Source: Acidobacteriota bacterium (GTDB lineage: Bacteria; Acidobacteriota; Blastocatellia; Pyrinomonadales; Pyrinomonadaceae). From it: 64,000 nucleotides of DNA. The stretch is from contig JAIVJV010000009.1 in NCBI GenBank assembly GCA_020199835.1, positions 434,001 through 498,000 on the forward strand, in the 5' to 3' direction. The translations under genes and the position numbers were made by a program. Below are positions 8,008 to 16,968 of this stretch, in pieces. Below the pieces are notes generated by a model. That model had not been told where the DNA came from. It was given only the letters and a program-made list of their open reading frames with translations, and made no database searches. The first letter of the stretch is position 1, and every line of letters starts with the position of its first letter.

Positions 8008-8855
8008 GCGGATTGTCCCAGTTTGTGAAGACGTTCGACAACCTGATCGATTAGCCAGTTTGGCGTCGAAGCACCCGCGGTAACGCCCACCTTCTGCACA
8101 CCCTTCAAATCGTTGAAATTTATTTCAGCAGGCGTTTCTATCAGAAAACTCCGGGCGCACTGTTCCTGGCACACGGCGAGGAGCTTCACGCTGTTCGACG
8201 AGTGCCGGCCGCCAATGACGTAAAAGGCGTCTACCTGTCCGGCAAGTGCACGGGCGGCGTCCTGCCGATCGCGAGTCGCGGAACAGATCGTGTTGACCAC
8301 TTGCGGCTCGGTATCGGCTTTCTCACGTACTGCTTCGGCGACTTCCAAAAACGTTTGCAGCTTGATGGTTGTTTGCGAGACGACGAGTGGCGCACGGAGC
8401 GGCGGCAGCGCAGCGACTTCCGCGGCATCGCGCACGACGTAAGTGTTGTCCGGCGCGTAACCGACGACGCCGATCATTTCCGGATGATCGGGATTGCCCG
8501 CCACGACCACGTCGCGCCCCTGGCGCGCCGCGCGTTCCGCGAGATGCTGCACGCGAGTGACGAACGGGCACGTCGCATCAATCACCTTGGCGGCGCGCTG
8601 TTCGAGTTCGCGTTGCACTTGCGGCGTCACGCCGTGAGCACGGATAACGGCGATCGTGTCAGCGCCGGCTTCTTCAGGTGAATCGATGGTCGAAACGCCG
8701 CGCGCGCCGAGACGTTCCATCTCCTGCGCGTTGTGGATCAGTGGACCTAGTGAGCGAATCGGCCGAGCGCCTTCTTCAACGACTTCCTCCACCATCTCGA
8801 CGGCACGCTCAACGCCGAAACAAAATCCGAATTCCTCTGCTAATAGGACTTCCAT
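8004..8855 (-). CDS. ispH: 4-hydroxy-3-methylbut-2-enyl diphosphate reductase
   Basis: A 283-residue IspH/LytB, the last enzyme of the MEP isoprenoid pathway, which reduces HMBPP to IPP and DMAPP. The three cysteines that hold the iron-sulfur cluster are present: FCFGVERA (Cys12), DATCPFV (near 96) and NTICSATRDRQ (near 192). Other hallmarks are RSLGPLIHN, the AHG loop, GNPDHPEMIG and GGRHSSNS. Length is normal. It sits 10 nt downstream of a small unknown gene with a strong ribosome site, so the two are probably cotranscribed. Its 3' end overlaps the convergent gene by 4 nt. Confidence 0.97.
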   Translation of the reverse strand: MEVLLAEEFGFCFGVERAVEMVEEVVEEGARPIRSLGPLIHNAQEMERLGARGVSTIDSPEEAGADTIAVIRAHGVTPQVQRELEQRAAKVIDATCPFVTRVQHLAERAARQGRDVVVAGNPDHPEMIGVVGYAPDNTYVVRDAAEVAALPPLRAPLVVSQTTIKLQTFLEVAEAVREKADTEPQVVNTICSATRDRQDAARALAGQVDAFYVIGGRHSSNSVKLLAVCQEQCARSFLIETPAEINFNDLKGVQKVGVTAGASTPNWLIDQVVERLHKLGQSA

Positions 8856-8865
8856 AGTTTTCGCG

Positions 8866-9147
8866 TTAAACGCCGCCGGATTGGGGAGCCGTGTCAGTCT
8901 GCGTTCTTCGACACCTTTCGCGCCATTCCTCTCTTAGTTTGTCGCCGCCGGCAACGCGATCGTTGATCCACTCAATCTCCGAATCGACGGCGCTGCGAAT
9001 CGTCGAAAGCAACGCTTTCTTGAAATCGCCGACCGCATGCGCGATGTCTCGCGGCATGATGGCGTAAGAGATATCGCCAATCTGCCGCAAACCGTCACGT
9101 ATCGCGTCCGCCACGTCGCTTGCACAATCTCGGGCTTCCTGCTGCAT
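8866..9147 (-). CDS. Hypothetical small helical protein upstream of ispH
   Basis: A 93-residue protein of unknown function, predicted mainly helical and charged (DCASDVADAIRDGLRQIG). The ATG at 9147 is chosen because GGAGG lies seven bases upstream; the longer reading to 9225 has no such site. It ends 10 nt before ispH. No signal peptide or membrane helix is evident. Confidence 0.65.
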   Translation of the reverse strand: MQQEARDCASDVADAIRDGLRQIGDISYAIMPRDIAHAVGDFKKALLSTIRSAVDSEIEWINDRVAGGDKLREEWRERCRRTQTDTAPQSGGV

Positions 9148-9232
9148 GATACTTCCTCCGTCAGGGATTCTAGCACCATCTGCTTTACGGTCGCACGGCG
9201 GATGAAGTTCGAGCGCAAATGACACAGATTCT

Positions 9233-10537
9233 TCAGGAGGGAAGGCCGTTGCGAGCGATTTTCTCCATTTCGTTGGAGAAGCGGTCGAGCTCGCCGAGGG
9301 TGGTGTAGACGTTCGGGGTGATGCGGATGCCTTTAAACTCCTCGTGCAGAATCGGCGTCACGAAGATCCGATGCTTGTTGAAGAGATAACTGCCGATAGC
9401 CGTGGGATCCACGCCTACGATCTCGACGTTTGCAATCGCACAGGACTGGTTCGGATCAAACGAGGTGTTGAAACGAACTTTGGGAACGTTCTTCAAGCGA
9501 TTCATCCAGTAGCGCGAGAGATACCGCAACCGCGCCTCTTTGCGTTTGCCGCCGATCCCGTTGTGAAACAGCATCGCTTCGCCGATCGCCAACCGCGGCG
9601 CCGCGGAGTGCGTGCCGATTTCTTCAAACTTCCGGATGTCGTTTGACTGTTTCGACTCAGCCGCCATCAAGGGCCACAGCTTTTCGATCTTGTCGCGTTT
9701 GACGTAAAGCAATCCGGTACCTTTCGGTGCGTAGAGCCACTTATGCAAGCTCGTGCCGAAGTAGTCGCAACCGAGGTCCTTCTGCTTGAAATCAAACTGC
9801 GCAAACGAGTGCGCGCCGTCAACGATCGTTTCGATTCCCTTGGCGCGCGCCATTTCGCAGACGGCTTTCACGGGCGTGATCTGGCCGGTGATGTTCACCT
9901 GGTGAGACATTAGGATCAGTTTGGTGCGCTTCGTGATGCCTTTTTCAAACGCGGCGACAATCTCGTTGAGGTCTTTAGGTGGAATCGGGATCTTCACCAT
10001 TTTGAGCACGAGACCTTCGCGGCGTTCGCGTTGGCGCAACGTAGTCAACATGCGCGGGTAGTCCTGCGTGGTCGTGAGTATCTCGTCGCCGGGTTTGAAG
10101 TCCATGCCCATGAGGAGGATCTCGAGCGACTCGGATGCGTTGCGCGTGATTGCGATCTCTTCGCGATCGCAACCGAACATTTCGGCGAGACCGGTGCGGA
10201 TCGTTTCCGACTGCGGCTCGAGTATTTGCCACATCGTGTAAGCCGTGGCGTCTTCCTGCTGCCAGATGTAACGCACGAGAGCTTCGGTAACGATGCGTGG
10301 GCTCGGCGAGACGCCGCCGTTGTTCAGGTTGACGATACCGCGCGTGACGGTGAAGGAGTTTTGAATAACGGACCAATAGTCTTCGTCCATCGCGGCCTGC
10401 TCGGGCGTGAGGTGCGCGACGTTGCGTGTGGCCGCTTCGACTTGTTTCAAAAGAGAATCGATAGCCGGAACTGACAGTGCGGCAAGGCCGAGGCCCTTCC
10501 CCGCCATCGAAACAAAGCTGCGTCGATCCGTTTTCAT
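9233..10537 (-). CDS. Class V aminotransferase family protein with Tat signal (isopenicillin-N epimerase-like)
   Basis: A 434-residue PLP-dependent fold-type I enzyme. The N-terminus carries a twin-arginine signal (DRRSFVSMAGKGLGLAAL), so it is probably exported folded. PLP-site features are VDGAHSFAQF and the Schiff-base lysine in GTSLHKWLYAPKGTG. The start at 10537 places the RR motif six residues in; the reading to 10573 would overlap the upstream gene. It lies 7 nt after the amidohydrolase gene on the same strand. Family members include cysteine desulfurases and isopenicillin-N epimerases; the substrate here is unknown. Confidence 0.85.
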   Translation of the reverse strand: MKTDRRSFVSMAGKGLGLAALSVPAIDSLLKQVEAATRNVAHLTPEQAAMDEDYWSVIQNSFTVTRGIVNLNNGGVSPSPRIVTEALVRYIWQQEDATAYTMWQILEPQSETIRTGLAEMFGCDREEIAITRNASESLEILLMGMDFKPGDEILTTTQDYPRMLTTLRQRERREGLVLKMVKIPIPPKDLNEIVAAFEKGITKRTKLILMSHQVNITGQITPVKAVCEMARAKGIETIVDGAHSFAQFDFKQKDLGCDYFGTSLHKWLYAPKGTGLLYVKRDKIEKLWPLMAAESKQSNDIRKFEEIGTHSAAPRLAIGEAMLFHNGIGGKRKEARLRYLSRYWMNRLKNVPKVRFNTSFDPNQSCAIANVEIVGVDPTAIGSYLFNKHRIFVTPILHEEFKGIRITPNVYTTLGELDRFSNEMEKIARNGLPS

Positions 10538-10544
10538 CGGGTCT

Positions 10545-12230
10545 TCATCCCTGTCCGAAAACGATCTCGCCATTGATAACCGTCATCACACAGCGAGTCT
10601 TCAAAATCTCCGCCTCCGGTATCTTCATGATGTCAGCCGACAGGATCGTCAAATCCGCCAGTTTCCCGACTTCAATCGTTCCCCGCAGTTCCTCTTCAAA
10701 CGCCGCGTACGCCGGCCACAAAGTAAACATCTTCAACGCCTGCTCGCGCGTCACCGCTTGTTCGGGATGCCAGCCTTCACCGGAAAACCCCTTCTGATCC
10801 TTGCGCGCCACGGCCGCGTAAAACTCGATCATCGGTTCGCCGCGTTCGACCGGCGCGTCAGACCCGCCGGCCACGGGCAGGCCCAACTTGATAAAACTTT
10901 GCCACGCGTACGAACCCTTCAGTCGCTTGACGCCAACTCGGCTCGGCGCGAAAAACAGATCCCCGATCGCATGCGAAGGCTGCATCGACGGAATGACTCT
11001 CAACTTTGCGAAACGCGGAATGTCTTCGGGATTTACAAGCTGCGCGTGTTCTACCCGCCAGCGTGGAGCGCCAACCTTCCGCTGATCAGGCGGCACCGCG
11101 CTGAACGCAGTTTGGTACTCGTCGAGAGTGAAATCGTTGGCCCGGTCGCCGATCGCGTGTGTCTGGACCTGAATGCCTTTGCGTAATGCTTCGGCCAGCA
11201 TCGGCCGCAACTCTTCGGGTTTCACCGTCAGGAATCCTGACGTGTCCGGCGCGTCGGAGTATGGTTCCTGGAGCGCGGCGCCACGCGAACCAAGTGCGCC
11301 GTCCGATACCACTTTGATCGTGCGGAAAGTGAAACGATTGCCGTACGCGCCGATCGTTGCACCTTCGTTGAGCAGGCGCGTCGCGTTTGGTCCTGGACCA
11401 TGCACGGCTTTGTAAATACGCAGCTTGATCGTTCCCGCCGCGTAAAGTTTTTTGAAGATATCGACGTCGTTGTAACTGCCGCCTGCGTCCTGAACCTGTG
11501 TCCAGCCGAGTTCGATATTTCGTTTGACGCCGAGCACGACCGCACGTTCCGCGTCTGCAGCGGAGGTCGGCGGCACCCGACGACGGACGAGTCCCTGCGC
11601 CGCGTCGATCAGCATTCCGTTTGGTTCACCCGATTTTTTGTCCTTGGAGATCTCGCCGCCGAAAGGATTTGGCGTGCTCTTATCGATGCCCGCGAGGTTC
11701 AGCGCAGCACTGTTCACGACTGAAGCGTGGCCGTCCGCGCGCGTGAGAATCAGCGGGTTGTTTGGCGCGACTTTGTCCAGGTCCGCACGCGTCGGAAACA
11801 CCGGCGGTTTCCAGTGTGTTTCGATCCAGCCGCGAGCCGTGATCCAGTCGCCGGGTTTTGCCTGGTCCACTCGCGCTTTTACCTTCGCGAGAAAATCTTC
11901 CAGGCTCGTGCTGCCTTCGAGATTCAAAGTCATCTCGCGGTGGCCAACGCCCGCGAGGTGCTGATGCGAATCGGTGAAACCGGGCAGCACCGTGTTGCCC
12001 TTCAGATCGACTACTCGCGTGTTTGGCCCAACGTATTTTTGCGCGTCGGCATTTGAGCCGACGAAGACGATGCGATCGGCTTTCACGGCGATCGCTTCGG
12101 CCTGCGGTGTCTTGTTGTCAGCGGTGTAAACGTTGCCGTTTTTGAAAACGAGATCGGCCGGCGTCACGGTGGACTGAAGCGGCACGAAACTTACGAGCAG
12201 TACGCTCAGGACGATTGAAAGGACCCTCAT
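10545..12230 (-). CDS. Exported amidohydrolase (YtcJ-like metal-dependent hydrolase)
   Basis: A 561-residue amidohydrolase of the YtcJ/amidohydrolase-3 group. A signal peptide (VLSIVLSVLLVSFVP) is followed by the composite N-terminal sandwich and the barrel. Metal-binding TDSHQHL is close to the canonical HxH, with additional barrel residues in VQTHAIGD, WRVEHAQL and GGSDAPVE. The C-terminus closes with a typical GTIEVGKLADLTILS sequence. AGAGG lies just before the ATG. It is followed within 7 nt by the Tat aminotransferase gene, so both may be exported together. The substrate is not predictable. Confidence 0.9.
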   Translation of the reverse strand: MRVLSIVLSVLLVSFVPLQSTVTPADLVFKNGNVYTADNKTPQAEAIAVKADRIVFVGSNADAQKYVGPNTRVVDLKGNTVLPGFTDSHQHLAGVGHREMTLNLEGSTSLEDFLAKVKARVDQAKPGDWITARGWIETHWKPPVFPTRADLDKVAPNNPLILTRADGHASVVNSAALNLAGIDKSTPNPFGGEISKDKKSGEPNGMLIDAAQGLVRRRVPPTSAADAERAVVLGVKRNIELGWTQVQDAGGSYNDVDIFKKLYAAGTIKLRIYKAVHGPGPNATRLLNEGATIGAYGNRFTFRTIKVVSDGALGSRGAALQEPYSDAPDTSGFLTVKPEELRPMLAEALRKGIQVQTHAIGDRANDFTLDEYQTAFSAVPPDQRKVGAPRWRVEHAQLVNPEDIPRFAKLRVIPSMQPSHAIGDLFFAPSRVGVKRLKGSYAWQSFIKLGLPVAGGSDAPVERGEPMIEFYAAVARKDQKGFSGEGWHPEQAVTREQALKMFTLWPAYAAFEEELRGTIEVGKLADLTILSADIMKIPEAEILKTRCVMTVINGEIVFGQG

Positions 12231-12284
12231 AGTTAACCTCTGCTGAGTTTGAAAGAATGCGGGATGGCGTGCGCGAAGTTTATA

Positions 12285-13229
12285 TCACGGGTCTTGCCGG
12301 TTGAGGAACTCTTCGAGCTGGGGGCGCGTCGGCAAAGCGGTGCGTGCGCCTAGCGCGCTGCATTTCATCGCCGCGACCGCGTTGCCAAACTTCAAACTCG
12401 TTTCCACGTCGGCGCCGGTCAGAAAGCCATACAGAAATCCGCTGTGAAACGCGTCGCCGGCGCCGGTCGTGTCGCGGCAACCACCGGGCGCTCGGTACCC
12501 GCGCGATTCGATGAAGTCTCCTTCACAACAGACCACTGCGCCCGCCGCGCCGATCGTCATGCCGACTACGACGCAACCAAAACGCTCGTGCAGTTCAACG
12601 AGCGCCGCGCGTTCGTCAGTGATGCCGGTGACACGATGCGGAAATTCTTTTGAGCCGATGAGGATGTCAATCAGCGGCAGTAATTCGGGCAGTCCTTCGT
12701 AAACGTTGTCGATGTCGGCGGAGACGATCGTGCCGCTTTCTTTCGCCGCCTTCGCCACGCGCACGCACGCGAGCGGATCGTGCGCATCGAGATGCAGCAC
12801 GCGCCCAAGCGAGCCGAATTGCACCGGCGCTTCCTCGGGTTTGTAAGCAAGCCTTGCGTCACGGTCCCAGACGATCGTGCGTTCGCCGCTGCGCGCATCA
12901 ATGGTTATGAATGCAATTTGGTTCCGCGCATCTTCGATCATTTGCGCGAAGTCACAGTTGACGCCCTCGTCGATCAATGATTTCAACCCGAAATGCCCTT
13001 CGCTATCGGATCCAAACCGGCCAGCGTACGCCGTCTTCAATCCAAGCCTTTTCAAAGAAACCATCGCAGTCGCGGTTTGCCCGCCCGCTGATTGCTTGTG
13101 CTCCATAAACCGCACTTTGGTATCGAACGCCGGGTACTCAGGCACGACCATCAGGTGATCGACCGCGTTCAACCCAAACCCGACCGCATCGAACTCTTTG
13201 TTGTCCGGAAGCTCAATCGGAAACTTCAT
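12285..13229 (-). CDS. PfkB-family carbohydrate or nucleoside kinase
   Basis: A 314-residue ribokinase-fold kinase. The substrate-side glycine motif AGGQTATAMVSLKRLG is near residue 49 and the PfkB signature with catalytic Asp, DTTGAGDAFHSGF, is near residue 250. Length fits the family. It transfers phosphate from ATP to a sugar or nucleoside; which one cannot be read from sequence. Its ATG is 30 bp from the uvrC start on the opposite strand, so the two share a very short divergent region. Confidence 0.9.
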   Translation of the reverse strand: MKFPIELPDNKEFDAVGFGLNAVDHLMVVPEYPAFDTKVRFMEHKQSAGGQTATAMVSLKRLGLKTAYAGRFGSDSEGHFGLKSLIDEGVNCDFAQMIEDARNQIAFITIDARSGERTIVWDRDARLAYKPEEAPVQFGSLGRVLHLDAHDPLACVRVAKAAKESGTIVSADIDNVYEGLPELLPLIDILIGSKEFPHRVTGITDERAALVELHERFGCVVVGMTIGAAGAVVCCEGDFIESRGYRAPGGCRDTTGAGDAFHSGFLYGFLTGADVETSLKFGNAVAAMKCSALGARTALPTRPQLEEFLNRQDP

Positions 13230-13259
13230 CTTAGTAAGCTAAAATGGCATCTCAACATC

Positions 13260-15119
13260 GTGCCGCTAGAAGAGAAACTCAAAGAAATCCCTTCCGCGCC
13301 CGGCGTTTACCTGCACAAGGACGCGGCGGGAAAGGTGATCTATGTCGGCAAAGCAAAGAACCTGCGCAGCCGCGTCCGTTCCTACTTTCGCGCTCGTCCG
13401 TTTGATAGAAAAACCGACGCCCTCGTCGGTCAGATCACGGATTTCGAGTTCATCGTAACCGACAACGAAGTCGAGGCGCTGATCCTCGAAGCAACACTCG
13501 TCAAACAGCACAAGCCGCGTTACAACGTCAAACTACAGGACGACAAGTCGTATCCGCACCTGAAGCTCACGATCAACGAGCCGTTTCCGAAAGTGGTCAT
13601 CACGCGCCGCGTACAACGAGACGGCGCGCTCTACTTCGGACCATTTCTGCCGGCGAGTCTAGCGCGGCGAACGATTGATCTCATCAACCGCACATTTCAA
13701 TTGCGCACCTGCGACATCGAGATCGACGGCAAAGCGCCGCGGCCGTGTCTCGAGTATCACATCAAACGTTGTCTTGGCCCATGCGTGAAAGGGCTCTGCA
13801 CGCCGGAACAATATCAGGAAGCCGTCCGCGACGTAAGACTCTTGTTGGAAGGACGAAACAAGGAACTCGCCGACGCGCTCGAATCGCGCATGCTGGAAGC
13901 GTCAGACGACCTTCGCTACGAACTTGCTGCAAAGTATCGCGACCTGCGCAAGACCGTCATCCGCTTGTCCGAACAACAGAAGATGGCGACCACTTCCGAA
14001 AGTGACATCGACATCTTCGGTTACTACCGCGAAGGACAGCGACTCGCGTTGCAGCTGTTCACGATGCGCGAAGGCAACATCGTCGGACGCCGCGAGTTCT
14101 TCTGGGAAGACCTTTCGGAAGAGGCGTTTGATCCAGCGGAGTTTTTGAGCGACGTGTTGGCCCAGTATTACGCTTCGGATTACGTCGCCCGCGAGATCTA
14201 CGTGCCGGTTGATTTCAACGATCGCGAGTTACTCGAAAAGGCGCTCAGCAAACAACGCGGACGGCGCGTGAAGATCGAGGCGCCGCAACGTGGCGAGAAA
14301 CGCGACATGATCGATCTCGTCGAGAAAAACGCGAAGCTCGCGTTCGAACAACGTTTTCGCGTGCTCAAGCCGGACATGAAACGCGTGCTCGAAGAGTTGC
14401 AGGAAACTCTCGAACTGCGGTATTTCCCGGGGCGCATTGAGTCGTTTGACATCTCGCACATCCAGGGCGCGGAGAACGTCGCGGGGATGGTCGTTTGCGA
14501 CAACGGCAAAATGAACCGCGCGGAGTATCGCAAGTTCAGGATCCGAGGCGTTGAAGGCGCGAACGACGTTGCGTCGATGCGCGAAGTGGTGACCCGTCGC
14601 TATCGTCGTTTGCTCGAGGAAGGCAAACCGCTTCCCGATTTGATTATGATCGACGGCGGTAAAGGACAGCTCAACGGCGCCGCTGAAGCCATGCGCGAAC
14701 TCGGTCTTGAAGCCATTCCGATGGTCGGTATCGTTAAGCCGCCGCAACGGCACAACGACGTCGCGTACCTGCTGATGAAGGGTCGCGAAGACGAGCCGAT
14801 CTATCTCGACTCACACTCGTTGATCCTGCGTCTGTTGCAGATGATTCGCGACGAGACGCACCGCTTCGCAGTTACTTATCACCGCAAACGCCGCGAACTG
14901 CGTGACTTCACTTCAGAACTGACTGCGATTCCCGGTGTGGGAGACAAGCGGAAAGGAAGACTGCTGCGTCACTTCGGTTCGATTCAACGAATCTCGCGCG
15001 CAGGTGTGTCTGAGTTGACGCCGTTTGTCGGACGCAAGACGGCGGAAGAGATAGCCGAACATTTCGAGCGCCAACGGCTACTGGCGCAGCAGGCAGTTCC
15101 TGCGGACAGCATACCGTGA
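13260..15119 (+). CDS. uvrC: UvrABC excision nuclease subunit C
   Basis: A 619-residue UvrC that makes the dual incisions of nucleotide excision repair. Domains in order: GIY-YIG nuclease (APGVYLHKD, VIYVGKAKNLRSRVRSYF), a cysteine cluster (CLEYHIKRCLGPC), UVR motif near residues 200-235, the RNase H-like endonuclease domain (SFDISHIQG, DLIMIDGGKGQL) and C-terminal helix-hairpin-helix (IPGVGDKRKGRLLRHFGS). GTG at 13260 is chosen because the frame upstream runs into the divergent PfkB gene and homology begins at PLEEKLKEI. Three bases after the stop codon comes a copy of the dispersed palindrome. Confidence 0.96.
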   Translation: MPLEEKLKEIPSAPGVYLHKDAAGKVIYVGKAKNLRSRVRSYFRARPFDRKTDALVGQITDFEFIVTDNEVEALILEATLVKQHKPRYNVKLQDDKSYPHLKLTINEPFPKVVITRRVQRDGALYFGPFLPASLARRTIDLINRTFQLRTCDIEIDGKAPRPCLEYHIKRCLGPCVKGLCTPEQYQEAVRDVRLLLEGRNKELADALESRMLEASDDLRYELAAKYRDLRKTVIRLSEQQKMATTSESDIDIFGYYREGQRLALQLFTMREGNIVGRREFFWEDLSEEAFDPAEFLSDVLAQYYASDYVAREIYVPVDFNDRELLEKALSKQRGRRVKIEAPQRGEKRDMIDLVEKNAKLAFEQRFRVLKPDMKRVLEELQETLELRYFPGRIESFDISHIQGAENVAGMVVCDNGKMNRAEYRKFRIRGVEGANDVASMREVVTRRYRRLLEEGKPLPDLIMIDGGKGQLNGAAEAMRELGLEAIPMVGIVKPPQRHNDVAYLLMKGREDEPIYLDSHSLILRLLQMIRDETHRFAVTYHRKRRELRDFTSELTAIPGVGDKRKGRLLRHFGSIQRISRAGVSELTPFVGRKTAEEIAEHFERQRLLAQQAVPADSIP

Positions 15120-15121
15120 AG

Positions 15122-15199
15122 CTGGGACCGCAGGCGTCTCGCCTGCATCACTCGTTTCGCGCATCGCGTCTATTGCAGGCGAGACGCCTGCGGTCCCAG
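15122..15199. repeat. Second copy of the 25-26 bp palindromic repeat
   Basis: Perfect 26-bp arms at 15122-15147 and 15174-15199, starting CTGGGACCGCAGGCG, enclose a 26-nt spacer. The arms match those at 4581-4660 base for base, while the spacers differ. The outer AGTAGTGATGCAG terminal repeats and the flanking direct repeat of the first copy are absent here. It fills nearly all of the gap between the convergent uvrC and 15203 genes and could act as a bidirectional transcription barrier, though no T-tract follows. Confidence 0.75.
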
Positions 15200-15202
15200 G
15201 GA

Positions 15203-15973
15203 TCAAGTTCCTTCGCCGCGCACGCCGCTAAACTCGTAAGTCAGATGCAGCTTTAACCCGCCTTCCACGATTTCCGCGCGAACGTCTTTCGCACGCGCTT
15301 TCACCAAGCCGTTGCTCGCCTTCACCGGAATCGCGAGCGACAACTGATTCTCAGTGACGAGCACGAGCGGATTCACGCGCTGATTGATCGCGCTCTGTAC
15401 AAACACAGTTAGGAAAGTGTTGGCTATGGGATTCACGCCTTCGAGGTTCACGTTCTCGACCGCGACGTTTCCATAAACGGTCTGTTTGGGCTCGTCGAAA
15501 TATAACTTGATGTTCGTTTGCGCCCAGCCTTTGAACTGCATGCATTGACCGCCGAGGCTGTAGCTGCCGTTGAATGCGAGCGGCGCCGTAACGTTGCCAT
15601 TGCTAAACTGCACTCCCGTCTTGACGCCGCTCCCTTCGGGCAAAAGAGTAATGCTGTTAGTGCAACCACCCTGAAACGCTGCCGTTGTGATCTCACCGCG
15701 CCTTTTGATCTCACCAGGTGGGTTGATCTCACCATATGGCGCGGTTTGACTTAATTGAAACGTAGGAGTTCCCAAACCTGAGAACGTTGTCGCCAGCACG
15801 GCGTCGATGAAACTCTGTTCGAGTCCAATGACCACCGTGGCCGGCGGATTCTGCGCGTCCGGAGGCCGCACCGCAACACCTGGCGCGGACCGGGCTGGTC
15901 CAATGCCGAGGAAAAAGATCGCAGCGCCGGCGCCTATCAAAACCCCCAGCACGAGCATGAGAACGTATTTCAT
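15203..15973 (-). CDS. Hypothetical membrane-anchored extracytoplasmic protein
   Basis: A 256-residue protein with an N-terminal membrane anchor or signal (YVLMLVLGVLIGAGAAIFFLG). The rest is a beta-rich extracytoplasmic region with regular amphipathic strands; the pattern of long strands ending in a helix-strand pair (PIANTFLTVFVQSAINQRV) is reminiscent of lipid-binding tubular folds such as DUF2993/LmeA, but this is only an impression. It contains a three-fold six-residue repeat (GEINPP, GEIKRR, GEITTA) encoded by an 18-nt DNA period at 15689-15733. Next to a lipoprotein gene on the same strand, with a 53-nt gap. Confidence 0.7.
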   Translation of the reverse strand: MKYVLMLVLGVLIGAGAAIFFLGIGPARSAPGVAVRPPDAQNPPATVVIGLEQSFIDAVLATTFSGLGTPTFQLSQTAPYGEINPPGEIKRRGEITTAAFQGGCTNSITLLPEGSGVKTGVQFSNGNVTAPLAFNGSYSLGGQCMQFKGWAQTNIKLYFDEPKQTVYGNVAVENVNLEGVNPIANTFLTVFVQSAINQRVNPLVLVTENQLSLAIPVKASNGLVKARAKDVRAEIVEGGLKLHLTYEFSGVRGEGT

Positions 15974-16026
15974 TTATCGGGCTCCTTCGTTTATCTCGGC
16001 TCGGCCACTACCTCGGCCTGGACCAT

Positions 16027-16968
16027 TTATCGCGGGCTCGGTGACGCGGTCGCGGCCGGCGATAACGTCGGCGATGGCGACGGTGGCGGCACTGTGTTCA
16101 TGTTCGTCAACAATGTTCGCAGCACTGCCGCAATCGTGTTCGTGATCGCGTTTACCTGTGCCCTCACCTGCTGTTCCGGCACCTTGTTGTATTCCGTTGG
16201 CACCTCAAACAGACTTAGATCAACTTCGGTGCTGATGTCGCGCATTTCCGCAACGACGGTGGCGCCTTTAACTCCCTGCACATTGCCAGTCGCCTCACCA
16301 AAAAGCTCGGCGCGCAACGGGAGTCCTGTGTCCTTATCGATGTAGACGAACGATTCCGTTTTTACTTCGCCGGCCGAAGTGTTCGTTTGGGAAGTGCGAG
16401 CGTGGCGATACTTCAGCGCCGTGCGTCCGGCCTGAGATTCTTCGCCGACGAATTGAATTCCCTGAAGCCGATCGAGATAAGAAACGAGTTGTCCCGGCGT
16501 CATCAACTTGTGCAGTTGAAAACCGGTGGCTTCAGGCGTCAACTCCGCGTACTGCCTTCGTCCCGGCGCGATTGCGTAATGCTGGCCACCGCGTTCGAGA
16601 TAGATCAGATCGGACCCGTCAGGCAGCTTGAACGAAAGCCGGCGATCGGCGCCGTTTTTCGCGACTTCCGCGGACAGCGTTGGAATGCCGATCGTTTTCT
16701 GGCCGCCCTCAGTTTCGGCACTGAAAACGAGCGTCGCCCGGTACCTGTCCGGCTCGCGCGCTGCGAGCGTGGACGGAGCCGTTGCGGTGTTGGCGTTTGC
16801 GGCCGTTAAGTTAGCGTTGGCATTCACGTTCGTGTTGACGTTTAAGTTCACATTCGATTCGGCTGGACCACGAGCACATCCGCTCGCTGTAAGCAGCAAA
16901 GCCAGGACAAACATAAGCACCGGCGGTCTGAGATTTCTGACCCGTGGTCTTGCGTCGGCAGTTTTCAT
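16027..16968 (-). CDS. Lipoprotein with Asn-rich linker (LolA/LppX-like impression)
   Basis: A 313-residue lipoprotein. The signal peptide ends in a lipobox, LLTASGC, followed by an Asn-rich linker (NVNLNVNTNVNANANL). The body is beta-strand rich (DRYRATLVFSAETEG ... YIDKDTGLPLRAEL), resembling the half-barrel of LolA/LppX-type carriers, with a Pro/Ser tail (PPPSPSPTLSP). Start at 16968 is chosen because GGGGAG lies upstream and the signal begins a few residues in; the longer reading to 17058 has no signal context. Function is probably in envelope lipid handling, but this is inference. Confidence 0.75.
   Translation of the reverse strand: MKTADARPRVRNLRPPVLMFVLALLLTASGCARGPAESNVNLNVNTNVNANANLTAANANTATAPSTLAAREPDRYRATLVFSAETEGGQKTIGIPTLSAEVAKNGADRRLSFKLPDGSDLIYLERGGQHYAIAPGRRQYAELTPEATGFQLHKLMTPGQLVSYLDRLQGIQFVGEESQAGRTALKYRHARTSQTNTSAGEVKTESFVYIDKDTGLPLRAELFGEATGNVQGVKGATVVAEMRDISTEVDLSLFEVPTEYNKVPEQQVRAQVNAITNTIAAVLRTLLTNMNTVPPPSPSPTLSPAATASPSPR

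Noticed and set aside
13092-13259. N-terminal extension of uvrC
   Set aside because: It runs antisense into the PfkB gene and has no UvrC homology; GTG 13260 gives the normal start.
15122-15199. Target duplication around the second palindrome copy
   Set aside because: The flanks GTGAAG and GGATCA share no direct repeat, so there is no sign of insertion as in the first copy.
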